Origin: Mytilus galloprovincialis
Taxonomy: Eukaryota > Mollusca > Bivalvia > Mytilida > Mytilidae
Direction of reading: 5' to 3'
Assembly (NCBI RefSeq): GCF_965363235.1
Contig: NC_134845.1
Location: 61,099,261 to 61,163,260, forward strand
Length of the DNA stretch: 64,000 nt
Shown here: in pieces, positions 1 through 10,929 of the stretch
Numbering within the stretch: the first letter of the stretch is position 1
Layout: each line of letters opens with the position of its first letter
The notes under the pieces: model-generated
Seen by the model: only the letters and a program-made list of their open reading frames with translations
Database searches by the model: none
Told to the model about the DNA's origin: nothing
Position numbers and translations under genes: made by a program

Positions 1-1275
1 GGCCGCCATGGCTAAAAATAGAACATTGGGGTAAAATGCAGTTTTTGGCTTTTAACTCAAAAACCAAAGCATTAAGAGCAAATCTGACAGGGGGTAAAAT
101 TGTTCATCAGGTCAAGATCTATCTGCCCTGAAATTTTCAGATGAATCAGACATTCCGTTGTTGGTGTCGAGGATTGCGGGAACGTTATGCGTTCGTATGT
201 GTGTCGTCGCCACTGACGATGTGACGTCGCGTTACTATGTATATTGTATCTTATGAATCTATGCTTTTTGAATGAATGTTGAACCACACGATTGTATTTA
301 TTGTTAGTCAAACCCTAAACGAACACAACGCGAAGTACAAACACACTCAAAACCCAACAGTTGGGTTGCTGCCCCTGAAATGGTAATTTTTAAGGAAATT
401 TTGCTGTTTTTGGTTATTATCTTGAATATTATTATAGAAAGAGATAAACAGTAAACAGCAATAATGTTTAGAAAAGTAAGATCTACAAATAAATCAACAT
501 GACCAAAATGGTCAGTTGACCACTTTAGGAGTTATTGCCCTTTATAGTCAATTTTTAACCATTTTTCGTAAATCTTAGCAATCTTTTAGAAAAATCTTCT
601 CCTCTAAAACTACTGGGCCAAATTTAACAAAACTTAGCCATAATCATCATTGTTGTATCTAGTTAAAAAAATGTGTCTGGTAACTCGGCCAACAAATCAA
701 GATGGCCGCCATGGCTAAAAATAGAACATGGGGGTAAAATGCAGTTTTTGGCTTATAACTCAAAAACCAAAGCATTAAGAGCAAATCTGACAGGAAGTAA
801 AATTGTTGATCAGGTCACGATCTATCTGCCCTGGAATTTTCAGATGAATCGAATAATCGGTTGTTAGGTTGCTGCCCCTGAATTGGTAATTTTGAAGAAA
901 TTTTGCTGTTTTTTTGTTATTATCTTGAATATTATTATAGATAGAGATAAACTGTAAACAGCAATAATGTACAGCAAAGTAAGATCTAAAAATAAGTAAG
1001 TATGACCAAAATAGTCAATTGACCCCCTAAGGAGTTATTGCCCTTCATAGTCAGTTTTTAACAATTTTCTTAAAATTTGAAGATTTTCAATAACATTTTC
1101 CACAGAAAGTACTGTTATAGATATATATAGAGATAATTGTAAGCAGCAAGAATGTTTAGTAAAGTAAGATCTACAAACACATCACCATCACCAAAACACA
1201 ATTTTGTCGTGAATCCATCTGTGTCCATTGTTTAATATTCACATAAACCAAGGTTCTTCAGAGCCTCTAGTTATA
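1..1275 (+). repeat. Right part of a ~500-bp-period tandem-repeat element (Helitron-like)
   Basis: Two units beginning near GATGGCCGCCATGGCTAAAA (window start and 703), closely similar to the units at 48446-50805. The apparent period of 703 is the usual ~500 bp plus a 200-bp LTR insertion. The end at about 1258-1273 has AGGTTCTTCAGAGCCTCTAG, a short hairpin ending CTAG before T, the form of a Helitron 3' end. The element is cut by the window start. Short frames in the units are not genes. Confidence 0.7.
165..359. mobile_element. Solo LTR, 195 bp, with 5-bp target duplication
   Basis: The insert begins TGTCGAGG and ends CCAACA (TGT...ACA), flanked by GTTGG at 160-164 and 360-364. The uninterrupted site, CCGTTGTTGGGTTGC, is seen in the sister repeat units (for example near 48797), so the insertion is proven by comparison. 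TG...CA ends with a 5-bp duplication fit a Ty3/gypsy-type LTR left by recombination. No internal region is present. Confidence 0.8.
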
Positions 1276-1979
1276 ATTACTTATCAATAAAGGACATTAG
1301 TCGTATGATAATTTTCCACAAATGAAAAGTTTTGCCCCATCAGGTTTCCACTTTTTGGAACTGTTTTCAAGATAGGACACGGACCATTTGATTTGATTAA
1401 AATGGAGGCCAGATTATTTCTTAAAAAAACAGCAAGCACCCATTCACGAAAATTTAATGGTCCGATCGTGCCAAAAAGACAAACCATACACTTCACCTCT
1501 GTGTTTTACTTTTAGCCGTGTCTGCAATGTTGGTTGGAATAGGGGGTCATCGGGTATATTTCTTAAACTAAATTACCAAATGATGGTTGTGGCTAATTCT
1601 GATTCCGATTGTCCCATTCCTATCAGAGAATTTTTTTGTGTGTATAAGTTAATGGTCGACGTACGACGATAAATGATGGACGCCAAGTAATGGCAATAGC
1701 TCACTCATACTGGCCCTTTTTTAAAATTCATTCGAGATACAACGCGCACGGAGACTATATGCGATTCTAATGAGGGAAATACTTGGGTATCTAAACCGAT
1801 CTGTTTATAATCTGTTTCCGGTAAAACGCAATCTAGGAATTGTTCTCCTCTTAAAAAAAACATTGACAAAACGTCAAAACTTAAAAGAACTATGAAAATA
1901 TAGTCTTTCTTGATATAAATAGCTACACCGAGTACGTTGTTGGTGGTAGTTCTCTTTAATATTCTTTCTAAGGTTAGGT
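1276..1979. other. No gene recognised
   Basis: AT-rich sequence with short frames on both strands that show no family motifs. Nothing further can be supported. Confidence 0.5.
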
Positions 1980-2570
1980 GCAGCTAGTTTAAGCGCTTAT
2001 AAACATATTTAACCCCGCCACAATCTTTATGTGCCTGTCCCAAGTCAGGAGCATGTATTTCAGGGGTTGTCGTTGGTTCATGTCTGTCATGTTTATTTTT
2101 CGTAATTTTTTTTGTTATAAATTAGGCCGTTGTTTTTTTCTTGTCTGTATTGTTTCACATTTTTCTCATGTCGGGGTCTTTTAAAGCCGACTATACGGTA
2201 TGGGTTTTTCACATAGTTGCAGGTCGAAAGGTTGCTTATAATTTCTTGGAGTTTCATCCACTTCATTTGAACTCTGATAGCTAGTTGTCTCTTAGTTGGT
2301 AATCGTTTTATGTTGAATTTATTAAACACTATTTAGATTCGGTGCGATTTATAGCTTGACTTATTGTATGGACGACTGTCTGTCCTTGTTGAATACTTAG
2401 TGCGTATTGATGTGTGTTTGTTTAATCTACATTTCTGAAGGTAAAGGGGGAGCGTTGAGATCTCATAAAACACGTTTAACCCCGCCGCATTTCAGTTGCA
2501 CCTGTATCAAGTCAGGAGCCTCTGGCCTTTGTTAGTTTTGTATGTTTTTTTTCAATTTTAGTTCATTTAT
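1980..2570 (+). mobile_element. Two retroelement 3' tails with a SINE-like segment between
   Basis: TTTAACCCCGCCACAATC (about 2009) and TTTAACCCCGCCGCATTTC (about 2477), each followed by a ...GTCAGGAGC... stretch, match the reverse complement of the tail at 11820-11900, where it follows a reverse-transcriptase fragment. Between them, 2085-2330 resembles the dispersed family with GACTATACGGTATGGG and GTTGTCTC. No intact coding sequence. Confidence 0.55.
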
Positions 2571-2574
2571 TTTA

Positions 2575-2800
2575 TATGTTTCGGAGTTTAGAGTGACGTC
2601 CATTTTCACTGAACTAGTAGACATTTTTGTTTAGGGGCCAGTTGAAGCCCGGCCGCCTCCTGGTGCGGGATTTTCTTGCTGCGTGGAAGACCCATTGGTG
2701 GTCTTGGGCTGTTTTCTGCACTTTAATTGGGTTGTTGTCTCTTTGATATATTCCCAATTTCCATTCTCAGTTTTATGATGTTGAACTCTCGATTGTGCAA
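2575..2800 (-). repeat. Dispersed repeat, 'GAATGGAAATGGG' family, minus orientation
   Basis: Reverse complement matches 10150-10300, 10930-11105, 56725-56855 and 59538-59670: a run containing GAATGGAAATGGGGAATGTG, then CCACCAATGGGTCTTC, then a GCGAGAAAATCCCGCACC-like stretch. SINE-sized and non-coding. Confidence 0.7.
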
Positions 2801-4665
2801 TTTGATAGTGTGTCGTTGGGGTGCTGTTTCATTGATATATATATATATCGCATATAATTTATTGATATAACTAAGAGTGTTCTTCAATCTACATGAGGGT
2901 CTGGATGGGGTTTACAGAAAAGAGAATAATGAGCAAAACGGGAGAAATAAAGACCAAACTTGATAATACAGAAAAAATTAAAACAATTAAAACAATTAAA
3001 AATCAAAGTACTGAAGTACTGAACATCGGATGACCACATGTTCTTGTGGATGGTCAAAAGCACATGTCACAGAAACAGATCACATCTCTATACCTGAAAC
3101 TTGGGTTAATTTACATAGATATTTTTTTCTGATACAAGTTCGTGCTTGGATGATGAATAAATGACAGGAAATTCAACCTCACCGTAATAACTATTATATT
3201 GTAGTGCTAGAAATCAGTACACCTTGGACTATTATACTTACATAATAATAGTCGTAGAGAATACACTGGTTTGTTGTTATATATATTATTAATATTACGA
3301 TTGCATGTATATCTAATTTTCATCTATTTGTATATGATAATTCTATTCTACTATTATTATAGTGCAGTGCAAGTGCATGGTGGACACTCTTCTGTAAAAA
3401 AATCAAAGCCTTAAAGGCTGTAAAGCAATTGCTGCCATGTTAATGTTTTGGGGACTTTTAATTTTCATCTACATATATAAGAATTAAACCTGACAGGACA
3501 TGGTTGTCTAGTGAAAAGCAAGAAGGTTTTGACTTTATATCAATAAAAGACTTAAGCAGGAAATCATTTTTAATATGTTTTATATTTCACAAGGAGACAA
3601 CAAGTTTACCAGGCTAAAGTTGGGGGTAATTATGGATTATCCCCTGGTAGTGTTTGTAACTGGGCAATAATTACTTTTATTTATTTAATTTTAACAATTT
3701 TCATAATTAATTTAAATATACCATTCAGTTAAAACATTTCACCTTTCGAGACGCTAATGTTGAAAAATGGGACAGAAATAAAATAACTTACAAGACATAA
3801 ACATGTAAAAAATAAATATATATTTCAGCTTACTAAAATTATTTTCATAGTGTTACTTTGACATCATTTCTTAAAACTAAGTCCCACACATAATTGTTCA
3901 TTTGATATGTGTCATCCTCATGCGATACGAGAAGTTTTCATGTCGCTAAATAGTCTTCTTGTCGCTTAATTTATTCTTCTTGTCCGTTCTTGACGCTTCT
4001 TGTCGCTAAAATTCTTCTTGTCGTTATTAGTGACACCGCTATTTTTAGCCAACAGGTGGTCATTTACACTACACCACGTATAACCTGTGTAGTGATTTTT
4101 ATTTCACGATAAATTTATGAATGAACGATATTTTATGAATGAACAAGAGCACCTGACCTCTTTCTGAAACACCAATTAAACATATAAAATCGTATTTATT
4201 AAGATATAATTCAGTCAAATTTTCACCACTAAATCAACAACTGAAATGATTTCATATTTTGTTGAAACATCGTACAACCGGAGAACAGAAATCGCAGGTA
4301 TGAAAATGCACTTTTTTCACTGGTGTTGAAAACCCAAAACTAATTTGACTATTATTTATGAATGACGGAAATTTAAGCGATAACAATACATCGGAGTGAC
4401 CTCAAGGTCATCCTCTGTAATAAAAATGAAAATAAAGAATAGAATAATGGAGTGCTAAATTATAAAGAATAGAAAAAATTGTCTAAAAATTAAAAAATGA
4501 AGAAACCCAAATCCAGGCCCTCATGCATGTTTTTCTATCTCAAAGGGACAGGGTGGATGATTAACCAGTTTCTCGGACACATTTTAATAAAATAAAAAAA
4601 AAAAGAAGACACCTGCAAAGATTGCAGTTGTAATTTGCATGGTTTCAAAATTTTATATATTCAAC
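2801..4665. other. AT-rich interval without a gene; short degenerate minisatellite
   Basis: No coding signal on either strand. At about 3945-4026 a degenerate array repeats TTCTTGTCGCTAAA-like units four to five times at roughly 20-25 bp spacing. A short TA run lies near 2838. The rest is unassigned. Confidence 0.5.
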
Positions 4666-5400
4666 TAAGAGAGGCGAAAGATACTAGAGGGATATTCAAA
4701 CTCACAAGTCGAAAATAAACTTACAACGCCATGGCTAAAAAAGAATAAGACAAACAATAGTACACAAAACACAACATAGAAAAATAAAGACTGAGCAGCA
4801 CGAACCCCACCAAAAACTGGGGGTGATCTCAGGTGCTCCGAAAGGCAGATCCTGCTCCACTTGTGGCACCAGTCGTGTTGCTCATGTTAGTATAAATCTG
4901 GTATAACAAGTCTATTTCGGTAGGTCACAGTCGTGACAAGGGCACGGGATCATAGCTCCGACATTAGGAACATATATCCGCTATCATCTGTGAAACGGAT
5001 ATCCCATAACGGTCAACTAACCAGTGATGGCGTCTTTAAAATTTACGAAGGTATGATTTCAATTTTACCACTTGAAACTCTTAGTTTAATAGCTTCCTTG
5101 TGAGCAGCAACCCTTTATAAAGGAAATCAGGATATGAAATACAAGCACTGGAATATCGTATCAACTGGGAGATATATATTCCGTATGCAGGCGCCAGATG
5201 CGGATTTAGGGGGGCCAGTGGGCCCGGCCCCCCTTTTTGGAAAAAAATTTGGTTGCTTATATAGGGAATCACTGAAGCGTGACTGGAGCGGGCCCCCTCT
5301 TAGGTCAGTCAGTGGGCCCCCACTTATGAAAATTTCTGGATCCGCCACTGGGCGCTGCTGGAATGTTGCTACATAGAAATCGGGAAAGTTCACAATTGGA
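4666..5400 (-). mobile_element. Retroelement fragment: reverse-transcriptase C-terminal part plus 3' tail, split by a MITE
   Basis: On the minus strand the reading APAYGIYISQLIRYSSAC followed by PDFLYKGLLLTRKLL resembles the region downstream of the catalytic core in reverse-transcriptase proteins that are very common in bivalve genomes. It decays into a tail (TGGGGTTCGTGCTGCTCAG onward) that ends near 4670 with a CTAGTATCTTTCGCC-like stretch. A 156-bp MITE interrupts it at 5195-5350; across the junction the motif continues. One further frameshift is visible near 5380. Retroelement clade not resolved. A dead copy. Confidence 0.65.
5195..5350. mobile_element. hAT-like MITE (156 bp) with 5-bp target duplication GGCGC
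   Basis: Ends CAGATGCGGATT and GGATCCGCCACTG are inverted relatives of CAGTGGCGGATCC. GGCGC is duplicated at 5190-5194 and 5351-5355. Removing the element reconnects a conserved motif of the host reverse-transcriptase fragment. CAG termini and 5-bp duplications fit the hAT5-type group; no transposase inside. Confidence 0.8.
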
Positions 5401-5469
5401 AAGCTGAAATTTGACTTGATGTGATGTCGTTTTGAATGATATTTTCTTCAAGTATATAAAGGATTGATA

Positions 5470-5600
5470 TAGGAGCCTGTAATTCGGTGGTTGTCGTTGG
5501 TTTCTGTCTTGTCATATTTGTTTTTCGTTTATTGGTTTGTCATTTACAGCCAACTGTACATTATAGGTTTTCTCATTGTTGAAGGCCACACGGTGGCATA
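5470..5600 (+). repeat. Dispersed SINE-like repeat, partial
   Basis: GTTGTCGTTGGTTTCTGTC followed by a segment like GTTGAAGGCCACACGGTGGC is a partial copy of the family found complete at 9790-9960 and 50805-51005. Confidence 0.55.
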
Positions 5601-5601
5601 T

Positions 5602-5955
5602 AATACACCTAATCGCTATTTATTCCATTCCGGATAAGTTCTAAAATTACACAACTTTTTCATCCAGTTGAAGCTATCTGGGACCCTGTTTAAACAATTC
5701 ACCATGCATGATACTTTTTAATGAGACCTGTTTAAACTACCGTAAATACTTCAAACAAAATATTTTTTTACTTCAATTTTAATTTCGAAAAAAGTGGATC
5801 ATACTATATCAAAGTTTCTTGATGATCACTTTCTAAAGTTTATTCTCCCTCAGCTCACTACTGATGACCTCCATTTTTCGGCCGGTGACCCCAAACAGGA
5901 AGTTGTATAAATGACTGTTTTTCCCGGAATGGACTAAATAGCGATAAGGTGTATT
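5602..5955. mobile_element. MITE with ~30-bp terminal inverted repeats
   Basis: AATACACCTAATCGCTATTT at the left is inverted at the right as AAATAGCGATAAGGTGTATT; the symmetry extends through a TCCATTCCGG stretch. The same terminal motif (AAGGTGTAT) recurs at 34026 and 34404. No internal coding sequence. The target duplication is unclear. Confidence 0.65.
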
Positions 5956-6612
5956 GCTTACATATACGTCATTCGAATAGCTGTCTCATCTGCATTCATA
6001 CAACATCTCATTCATCTTATATTTGGGATGATTTTGAGGGGTAATTGTTCATGAGACAGCTGTCCGAGAACAAAAAAACTCAAAAGTGCATAAAATATAA
6101 TGTATTACACATTTTTCATGACTGAAATAATCCCATATCTTAGATTTCTAAAAAATAAAAAGTGAAACCATTAAATTTAAAAAGAGCTTTCGTAGCGTTG
6201 TGTTTGACCACAAGTTGTCTGGTTTTGTTTAATTATTTTCTCATTGATTTATACATATTTAAAAATATCTAATTATGTGATTGTTACAGAAAAGCAATTT
6301 ACAGATTTGTTTCTCAAAGAAATATCTCTAATGAGACGTCATAATTAAAAAGGAATTTAACTGCATCAAATTTTAAATTAAAAATTACATAAGATTTGGT
6401 CAAATCAAACGAGTTACTGTACCAAAATGTATAAAACAACATTTGAAAATGAACACCATATATAAACAACATTGAAGATCAAAAGTCTTTATCGTCACTT
6501 TTCTTGACTTAAAGATGAAGAACAGCAAACAGATTACCATTCCTTGCTATGGATTTGTCAACTGCATGGATGGATTTTGTATTAGGAATAAATACAACAT
6601 ATCCATTCTTTT
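5956..6612. other. HSP70 3' flank / 3' UTR
   Basis: AT-rich, no gene seen. It would contain the 3' UTR of HSP70, but no convincing polyadenylation signal on the minus strand could be chosen. Confidence 0.4.
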
Positions 6613-6828
6613 TCATTCAGAACATACTTTCTGTAGCTCTTTCATTTTGTCTACATATTCCTCTTTCTCTGCTAAGGAGTATTGATCTAGCCATTTAAGC
6701 AAGTCTTCACAAGCTGTTGTAACAGTTTCTTTTTCCTCAGATGTCAACTTGTCACCAGAGTCATTTGTCGCTTTTTTGACACTGAAAATGTAGTTCTCAA
6801 GTTGATCTCTTTCTGAAACTCGCTGTTT
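6613..6828 (-). pseudogene. In-frame continuation of HSP70 lid past the premature stop
   Basis: Seventy-one codons in the same frame as the gene above, from KQRVSERDQLENYIFSV to EYVDKMKELQKVCSE and TGA at 6613-6615. The QLENYIF, WLDQYSLAEKEEY and ELQKVC motifs match the alpha-helical lid of HSP70. There is no further stop or frameshift, so the lesion is limited to one codon. The tail stops short of the usual glycine-rich linker and EEVD co-chaperone motif. Confidence 0.8.
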
Positions 6829-8430
6829 TTATTTTTCATCTTCGTCTTTGAATTTCTCAACATCGGAAACCATTCGATCAATGTCTTCCTTACTGAGCCT
6901 TCCTCTGTCATTGGTAATTGCAATTTTCTTTGGATTTCCTGTACTTTTGTCTTTAGCCGATACGTGTAAAAGTCCATTTGCATCAATGTTAAATTCTACG
7001 TCAATCTGAGGCACACCGCGGGGCGCTGGTGGTATACCAGTCAAATCGAATTTTCCAAGAGTATTATTGTCTTTTGTCATTGCTCTTTCACCTTCGAAAA
7101 CTTGAAGGCTAACTGCTGGTTGGTTGTCTAAAAATGTTGTGAATGTGTTGGAGGCTTTTGCAGGGATCTTTGTATTCCTTTCAATCAATTTTGTCATAAC
7201 TCCACCGGCAGTTTCGATTCCGAGGGACAGTGGTGCCACGTCGACTAGCAGTACATCTTTAATGACGTCACTACGATCACCTGACAGGATAGCTGCTTGA
7301 ACTGCTGCCCCATAGGCCACAGCTTCGTCAGGATTGACAGATTTGTTCGATTCCTTTCCATTCATGAATTCCGACAACATTTTCTGTATTTTTGGTATCC
7401 TTGTTGAGCCTCCAACAAGTACAATCTCATTAATACTTCCCTTGTCCAGTTTTGCGTCACTCAAAGCTTTTTCGACCGGTTCCATGGTCTTTCTGAATAA
7501 ATCTGCGCACAAATCTTCAAATCGTGCTCTGGTGATTTTTGAGTTGAAGTCTATGCCCTCAAACAATGAGTCAATCTCCACGTATGCTCCTGTATTGCTG
7601 GACAGTGTCCTCTTTGCTTTCTCACTTGCAGTTAATAATCTTCTGATTGCACGATTATTTCCAGAAATGTCTTTACCATGCTTTCTCTTAAATTCAGTAA
7701 TGAAATGTTTTACCATTCTGTTATCAAAATCCTCCCCTCCAAGGTGAGTATCTCCAGCTGTGGAGCGAACCTCAAATAATGAACCCTCAACTATCGAAAG
7801 AATGGAGACATCAAATGTTCCTCCTCCCAAATCAAATATCAGAACGTTTTTGTCACCAGATAAACTCTTGTCCAGACCGTAAGCTAATGCCGCAGCAGTT
7901 GGTTCGTTTATAATCCTTAGTACGTTCAGTCCTGCAATACATCCAGCATCCTTTGTGGCTAGTCTTTGGGAGTCATTGAAGTATGCAGGTACCGTGATTA
8001 CAGCTTCTTTTATCTTCTTGCCAAGATAGGCTTCAGCAGTTTCTTTCATTTTAACTAAAACCATTGAACTTATTTCTTCTGGTGTAAATGTTTTTGTTTC
8101 TCCTTTGTATTCTGCTTGCATTTTTGGTTTACCGCCACTGTTGATGACTTTGAATGGCCAATGATTCATGTCGGACTGTACGGCTGAATCGGTAAAATTT
8201 CTTCCGATCAGTCTCTTGACATCGAAAATAGTATTTACAGCATTCAATGCTACTTGGTTTTTTGCTGGCTCGCCAACAAGTCTCTCTGTATCCGTGAAGG
8301 CAACATAACTGGGAGTAGTTCTGTTCCCCTGGCCATTGGCAATTATTTCTACTTTCCCGTCCTGGAAAACAGCGACACATGAATATGTTGTTCCAAGATC
8401 AATTCCAATTGCTGGAACTTTTCCTGCCAT
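6829..8430 (-). CDS. HSP70 family chaperone, C-terminally truncated by an in-frame stop
   Basis: Cytosolic-type HSP70, an ATP-driven chaperone that binds exposed hydrophobic segments of client proteins. The 533-residue single-exon frame starts [18 protein letters not shown] and carries all three HSP70 signatures: IDLGTTYS near residue 9, [12 protein letters not shown] in the middle of the ATPase domain, and [12 protein letters not shown] near its end. The ATPase domain (about 1-385) and the beta substrate-binding domain (about 395-505) are complete. The lid is lost because TAA at 6829-6831 follows DEDEK. Downstream in the same frame, 71 further codons (6613-6828) read as HSP70 lid, so the stop aligns to the Gln usually found in the EAQRERV stretch and fits one CAA-to-TAA change. 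Even with read-through the protein would end VCSE and lack the EEVD tail. There is no signal peptide, so the product is cytosolic or nuclear. Family assignment is certain; whether the gene is functional, polymorphic or a young pseudogene is open. Confidence 0.93.
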   Translation of the reverse strand: MAGKVPAIGIDLGTTYSCVAVFQDGKVEIIANGQGNRTTPSYVAFTDTERLVGEPAKNQVALNAVNTIFDVKRLIGRNFTDSAVQSDMNHWPFKVINSGGKPKMQAEYKGETKTFTPEEISSMVLVKMKETAEAYLGKKIKEAVITVPAYFNDSQRLATKDAGCIAGLNVLRIINEPTAAALAYGLDKSLSGDKNVLIFDLGGGTFDVSILSIVEGSLFEVRSTAGDTHLGGEDFDNRMVKHFITEFKRKHGKDISGNNRAIRRLLTASEKAKRTLSSNTGAYVEIDSLFEGIDFNSKITRARFEDLCADLFRKTMEPVEKALSDAKLDKGSINEIVLVGGSTRIPKIQKMLSEFMNGKESNKSVNPDEAVAYGAAVQAAILSGDRSDVIKDVLLVDVAPLSLGIETAGGVMTKLIERNTKIPAKASNTFTTFLDNQPAVSLQVFEGERAMTKDNNTLGKFDLTGIPPAPRGVPQIDVEFNIDANGLLHVSAKDKSTGNPKKIAITNDRGRLSKEDIDRMVSDVEKFKDEDEK

Positions 8431-8444
8431 CTTTGATTCGTAAT

Positions 8445-9069
8445 CTAAAAAATATAATTATAATATTATTTTTTATTTATCAATTAATTTACTATATTAT
8501 AACTTTTAAATATAGCGTTAAAATGAAAAATAATCAAAGTATATTACAGTATATGTCTTTTGATTTTTCTTGTTGTTGTTGGTTCGCTGTCTCTAACTGA
8601 TATATGCATCCAACGTTAATTAAGGCACTCACTCGGACCATTTAATATATATTGTTTTGGGCGCATGTTTTTTTCAAGTTAAATCACGGATTTTTTTTTT
8701 TGTCAACTTGAATAAAAACAGCCTATTTTTTCAATACCTACAGGAACAAGAATTTTATAAAAATCAAGTGTCTGAGATGCATATTTTAAAATTACCAAAT
8801 TTGAAAAGACAAAAGTCTATTTTTTCACTTCCTCTTTCTTATGATTTTTTCTCTCTCAAGATATTATGAAATATTTTTAAAACTACGAACTAAAAATAAG
8901 ATGAATGTTCTACGGATGCTGCGCTGAGTTCATGCTTTTAAATTTAAGATATTTCTTACATGTACAAAAATATGCAAAATTCTATCTGAAAGTTTTTATG
9001 TATTGTTGAATCTTTCTGTCAAGATAGCGAAACATAATGCAAAATATAATATTAATAATTATGACATAC
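8445..9069 (-). other. Intron in the 5' UTR of HSP70
   Basis: On the minus strand a good donor (AAAG then GTATGTC) ends a candidate leader exon at 9070. A T-rich acceptor (ATTTTTTTAG) lies 14 bases before the ATG, so the next exon begins at 8444. The 625-bp interval is very AT-rich and shows no coding sequence. An intron just before the ATG is common in constitutive-type HSP70 (HSC70) genes. Inferred from splice motifs only. Confidence 0.6.
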
Positions 9070-9207
9070 CTTTATTCGTTTAAACGATAATTCTGTCTTG
9101 CAATATCACTTTGTGTTTAGTCTTTGTATCCTCAGTCTGACTTTGTTTATGATTCTAACACTGCCATAGCTACAAAGTAAACGAATGTTTTCGGATAATC
9201 AGGAGTT

Positions 9208-9232
9208 TCTATTTTTAACTCGAAGATTCTCG
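9208..9232 (-). promoter_or_regulatory. Candidate HSP70 core promoter with partial heat-shock element
   Basis: On the minus strand, GAATCTTC (9222-9229) gives two correctly spaced HSF units (GAAnnTTC form); a third flanking unit is imperfect. A TATA-like TTAAAAATAG follows at about 9210-9219. This would place transcription start near 9185 and give a leader exon of roughly 115 bases before the intron. The heat-shock element is weak, so heat induction is uncertain. Confidence 0.35.
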
Positions 9233-9789
9233 TTCATCATCGTACATACGACAGATGACGTCCGAAGACATCGAACGCAAATAAAAAAATACGGGTTATC
9301 TATTTCTAGATTAATAAACATAAATGTTCTAAAAATAACTTTAAGTGTGGTCTTTCGAGTGTGTTGTCGAATATTTGAACGCGTTTATTCAATAGTTTTT
9401 TCGTCAAATTTAGGAACCAAAATACTGGACTCAAAGGTAAATTTAAAACGGAAAATGTAATATATATTTGCTTAGTATGTAATAATACAATCCAGTTTCT
9501 ATAACTAATTTATTAACAAGTACATCGTTTGATGGTCAGACTACAGAATGACAACATGTGTATAAGAACTTCAATTGATCTATTTAATTACATGTTTATT
9601 TAAGAATGTGCAGACGTGTGAGAGTTGCTGATCTGTCATTTATAATAACTGTAACAGATGAGACGGTAATAAAGTGAGGTGAACTTTATAACCGGAAAGT
9701 CCTTTATAAAATGGCAAAATCAAAAGCTATAAGCACATCAAACGAATGGAAAACAGTGATCATTCTAAATAAGGCCATAAGTTTTCTCG
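9233..9789. other. HSP70 upstream flank, no gene recognised
   Basis: AT-rich. The short frame at 9185-9460 has no family similarity and overlaps the HSP70 promoter. Nothing else is supported. Confidence 0.45.
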
Positions 9790-9960
9790 TTTGAATTGTT
9801 TTACATTGTTTTATCAGGGCCTATTATAGCTGACTATGCGGTATGGGCTTTGTTCATTGTTGAAGGCCGTACGATGACCTGTAGTTGTTAATGTCTGTGT
9901 CATTTTGGTCTTTTGTGGATAGTTGTCTCATTGGCAATCATATCAGTTCTTCTATTTTAT
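9790..9960 (+). repeat. Dispersed SINE-like repeat, full-length-looking copy
   Basis: Contains TATAGCTGACTATGCGGTAT, then TTGTTGAAGGCCGTACG, then GTTGTCTCATTGGCAATCAT. Closely matches 50805-51005, and more distantly 14705-14885 and the reverse complements of 33795-33925 and 39660-39840. Confidence 0.75.
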
Positions 9961-9990
9961 ATATTTGAAATATTTTATATTGATTAATGT

Positions 9991-10441
9991 CAGATGCGGA
10001 TCCAGGATTTTGAAAAAGGGGCCCCAAACTAGGCAATGTTTAGAGTGGGATATGTAAAAATCTATGCCTCAATCATATATAGCTCTATATAATGAGGGCT
10101 CGGCCGTCCGGGCACCCTGTCCCTTTAAATTCGCAACTGATTGGTTTATTGTGTATAAAATTGAGAATGGAAATGGGGAATGTGTCAAAGAGACAATATT
10201 AAACCCGACCAAAGAGCAGAAAACAGTCGAAGGCCACCAATGGGTCTTCAATGCAGCGAGAAAATCCCGCACCCAGAGGCGTGCTTCAGCTTGCGGATGT
10301 TCAGAGGCGGATCCAGACATTTTAAAAAGTTGGGGGGGGGGGGGGGGGGGGTCCAACCATATGTCCCCATTCAAATGCATCGATCGTCCAAAAAAAGAGG
10401 GGGTTCCAACCCTATCCCCCCCCCCCCCCGATCCGCCACTG
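9991..10441. mobile_element. Nested repeats: hAT-like MITE ends around a 'GAATGGAAATGGG' repeat
   Basis: CAGATGCGGATCCAGG at 9991 and CAGAGGCGGATCC at 10302 are both left ends of the hAT-like MITE family; ATCCGCCACTG at 10431-10441 is a right end. Between them, 10150-10300 is a copy of the dispersed repeat also found at 10930 and 56725. The inner MITE has an exceptional run of 20 G (10332-10351) and a long C run before its right end. No matching 5-bp duplication was found here. Confidence 0.6.
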
Positions 10442-10929
10442 ACCACTAGTGTGTTATTGTATCTAATATAGTTTAGAGATAGGTGTTTTATTGTATGTTT
10501 TGTTATGTATACCTTTTAAGAGTCCACTTATTGTGATTTTGAAAAACAAAATGGGGCTTGTCTTGTTTCATTTAGCCATGTTGTTGTCGACAGGAGATCT
10601 GTGATAGTTTCTTTTAAAATTCACAATATTTTGTTTTCGATGGGCGAATTGATAATGTTCTTTTTTTTACGACATTTTATCAAGACACACCGAATGTATT
10701 TTTTTTTTCAGTTTAACCAAGGGAATGATAGGAATGTTGGCTATGAATTAAAAAAAAAAAGCAACAATCCTTTTTTTTCCGCGAATTGATCTTCAACCCA
10801 GTGCGCTGTATGAAAATATAGTGGTCTTTCATCATCAATTCATCTGAGTTATACTACAGAAAAATATTCTGTTTTTGCCAGGGAGTACTCTGGAGTATCT
10901 ATTAAGATTCTCGTCATTTTTTCTCTCTA
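10442..10929. other. No gene recognised
   Basis: AT-rich with several T and A runs; no feature supported. Confidence 0.5.

Noticed and set aside
1457..1672. 71-codon frame near the left end
   Set aside because: Short, no motif, in a repeat-flanked region with no promoter or splice evidence.
6744..6986. 80-codon frame overlapping the HSP70 stop region
   Set aside because: It is in a different frame from the HSP70 lid; the true continuation is in the HSP70 frame itself.
7334..7747. 137-codon open frame on the plus strand antisense to HSP70
   Set aside because: It is a codon-bias shadow of the conserved HSP70 frame, has no family motif, and such antisense frames are common in HSP70 genes.
10064..10471. 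Overlapping frames on both strands with glycine- and proline-rich stretches
   Set aside because: These are translations of nested repeats and the G/C homopolymers of a MITE.
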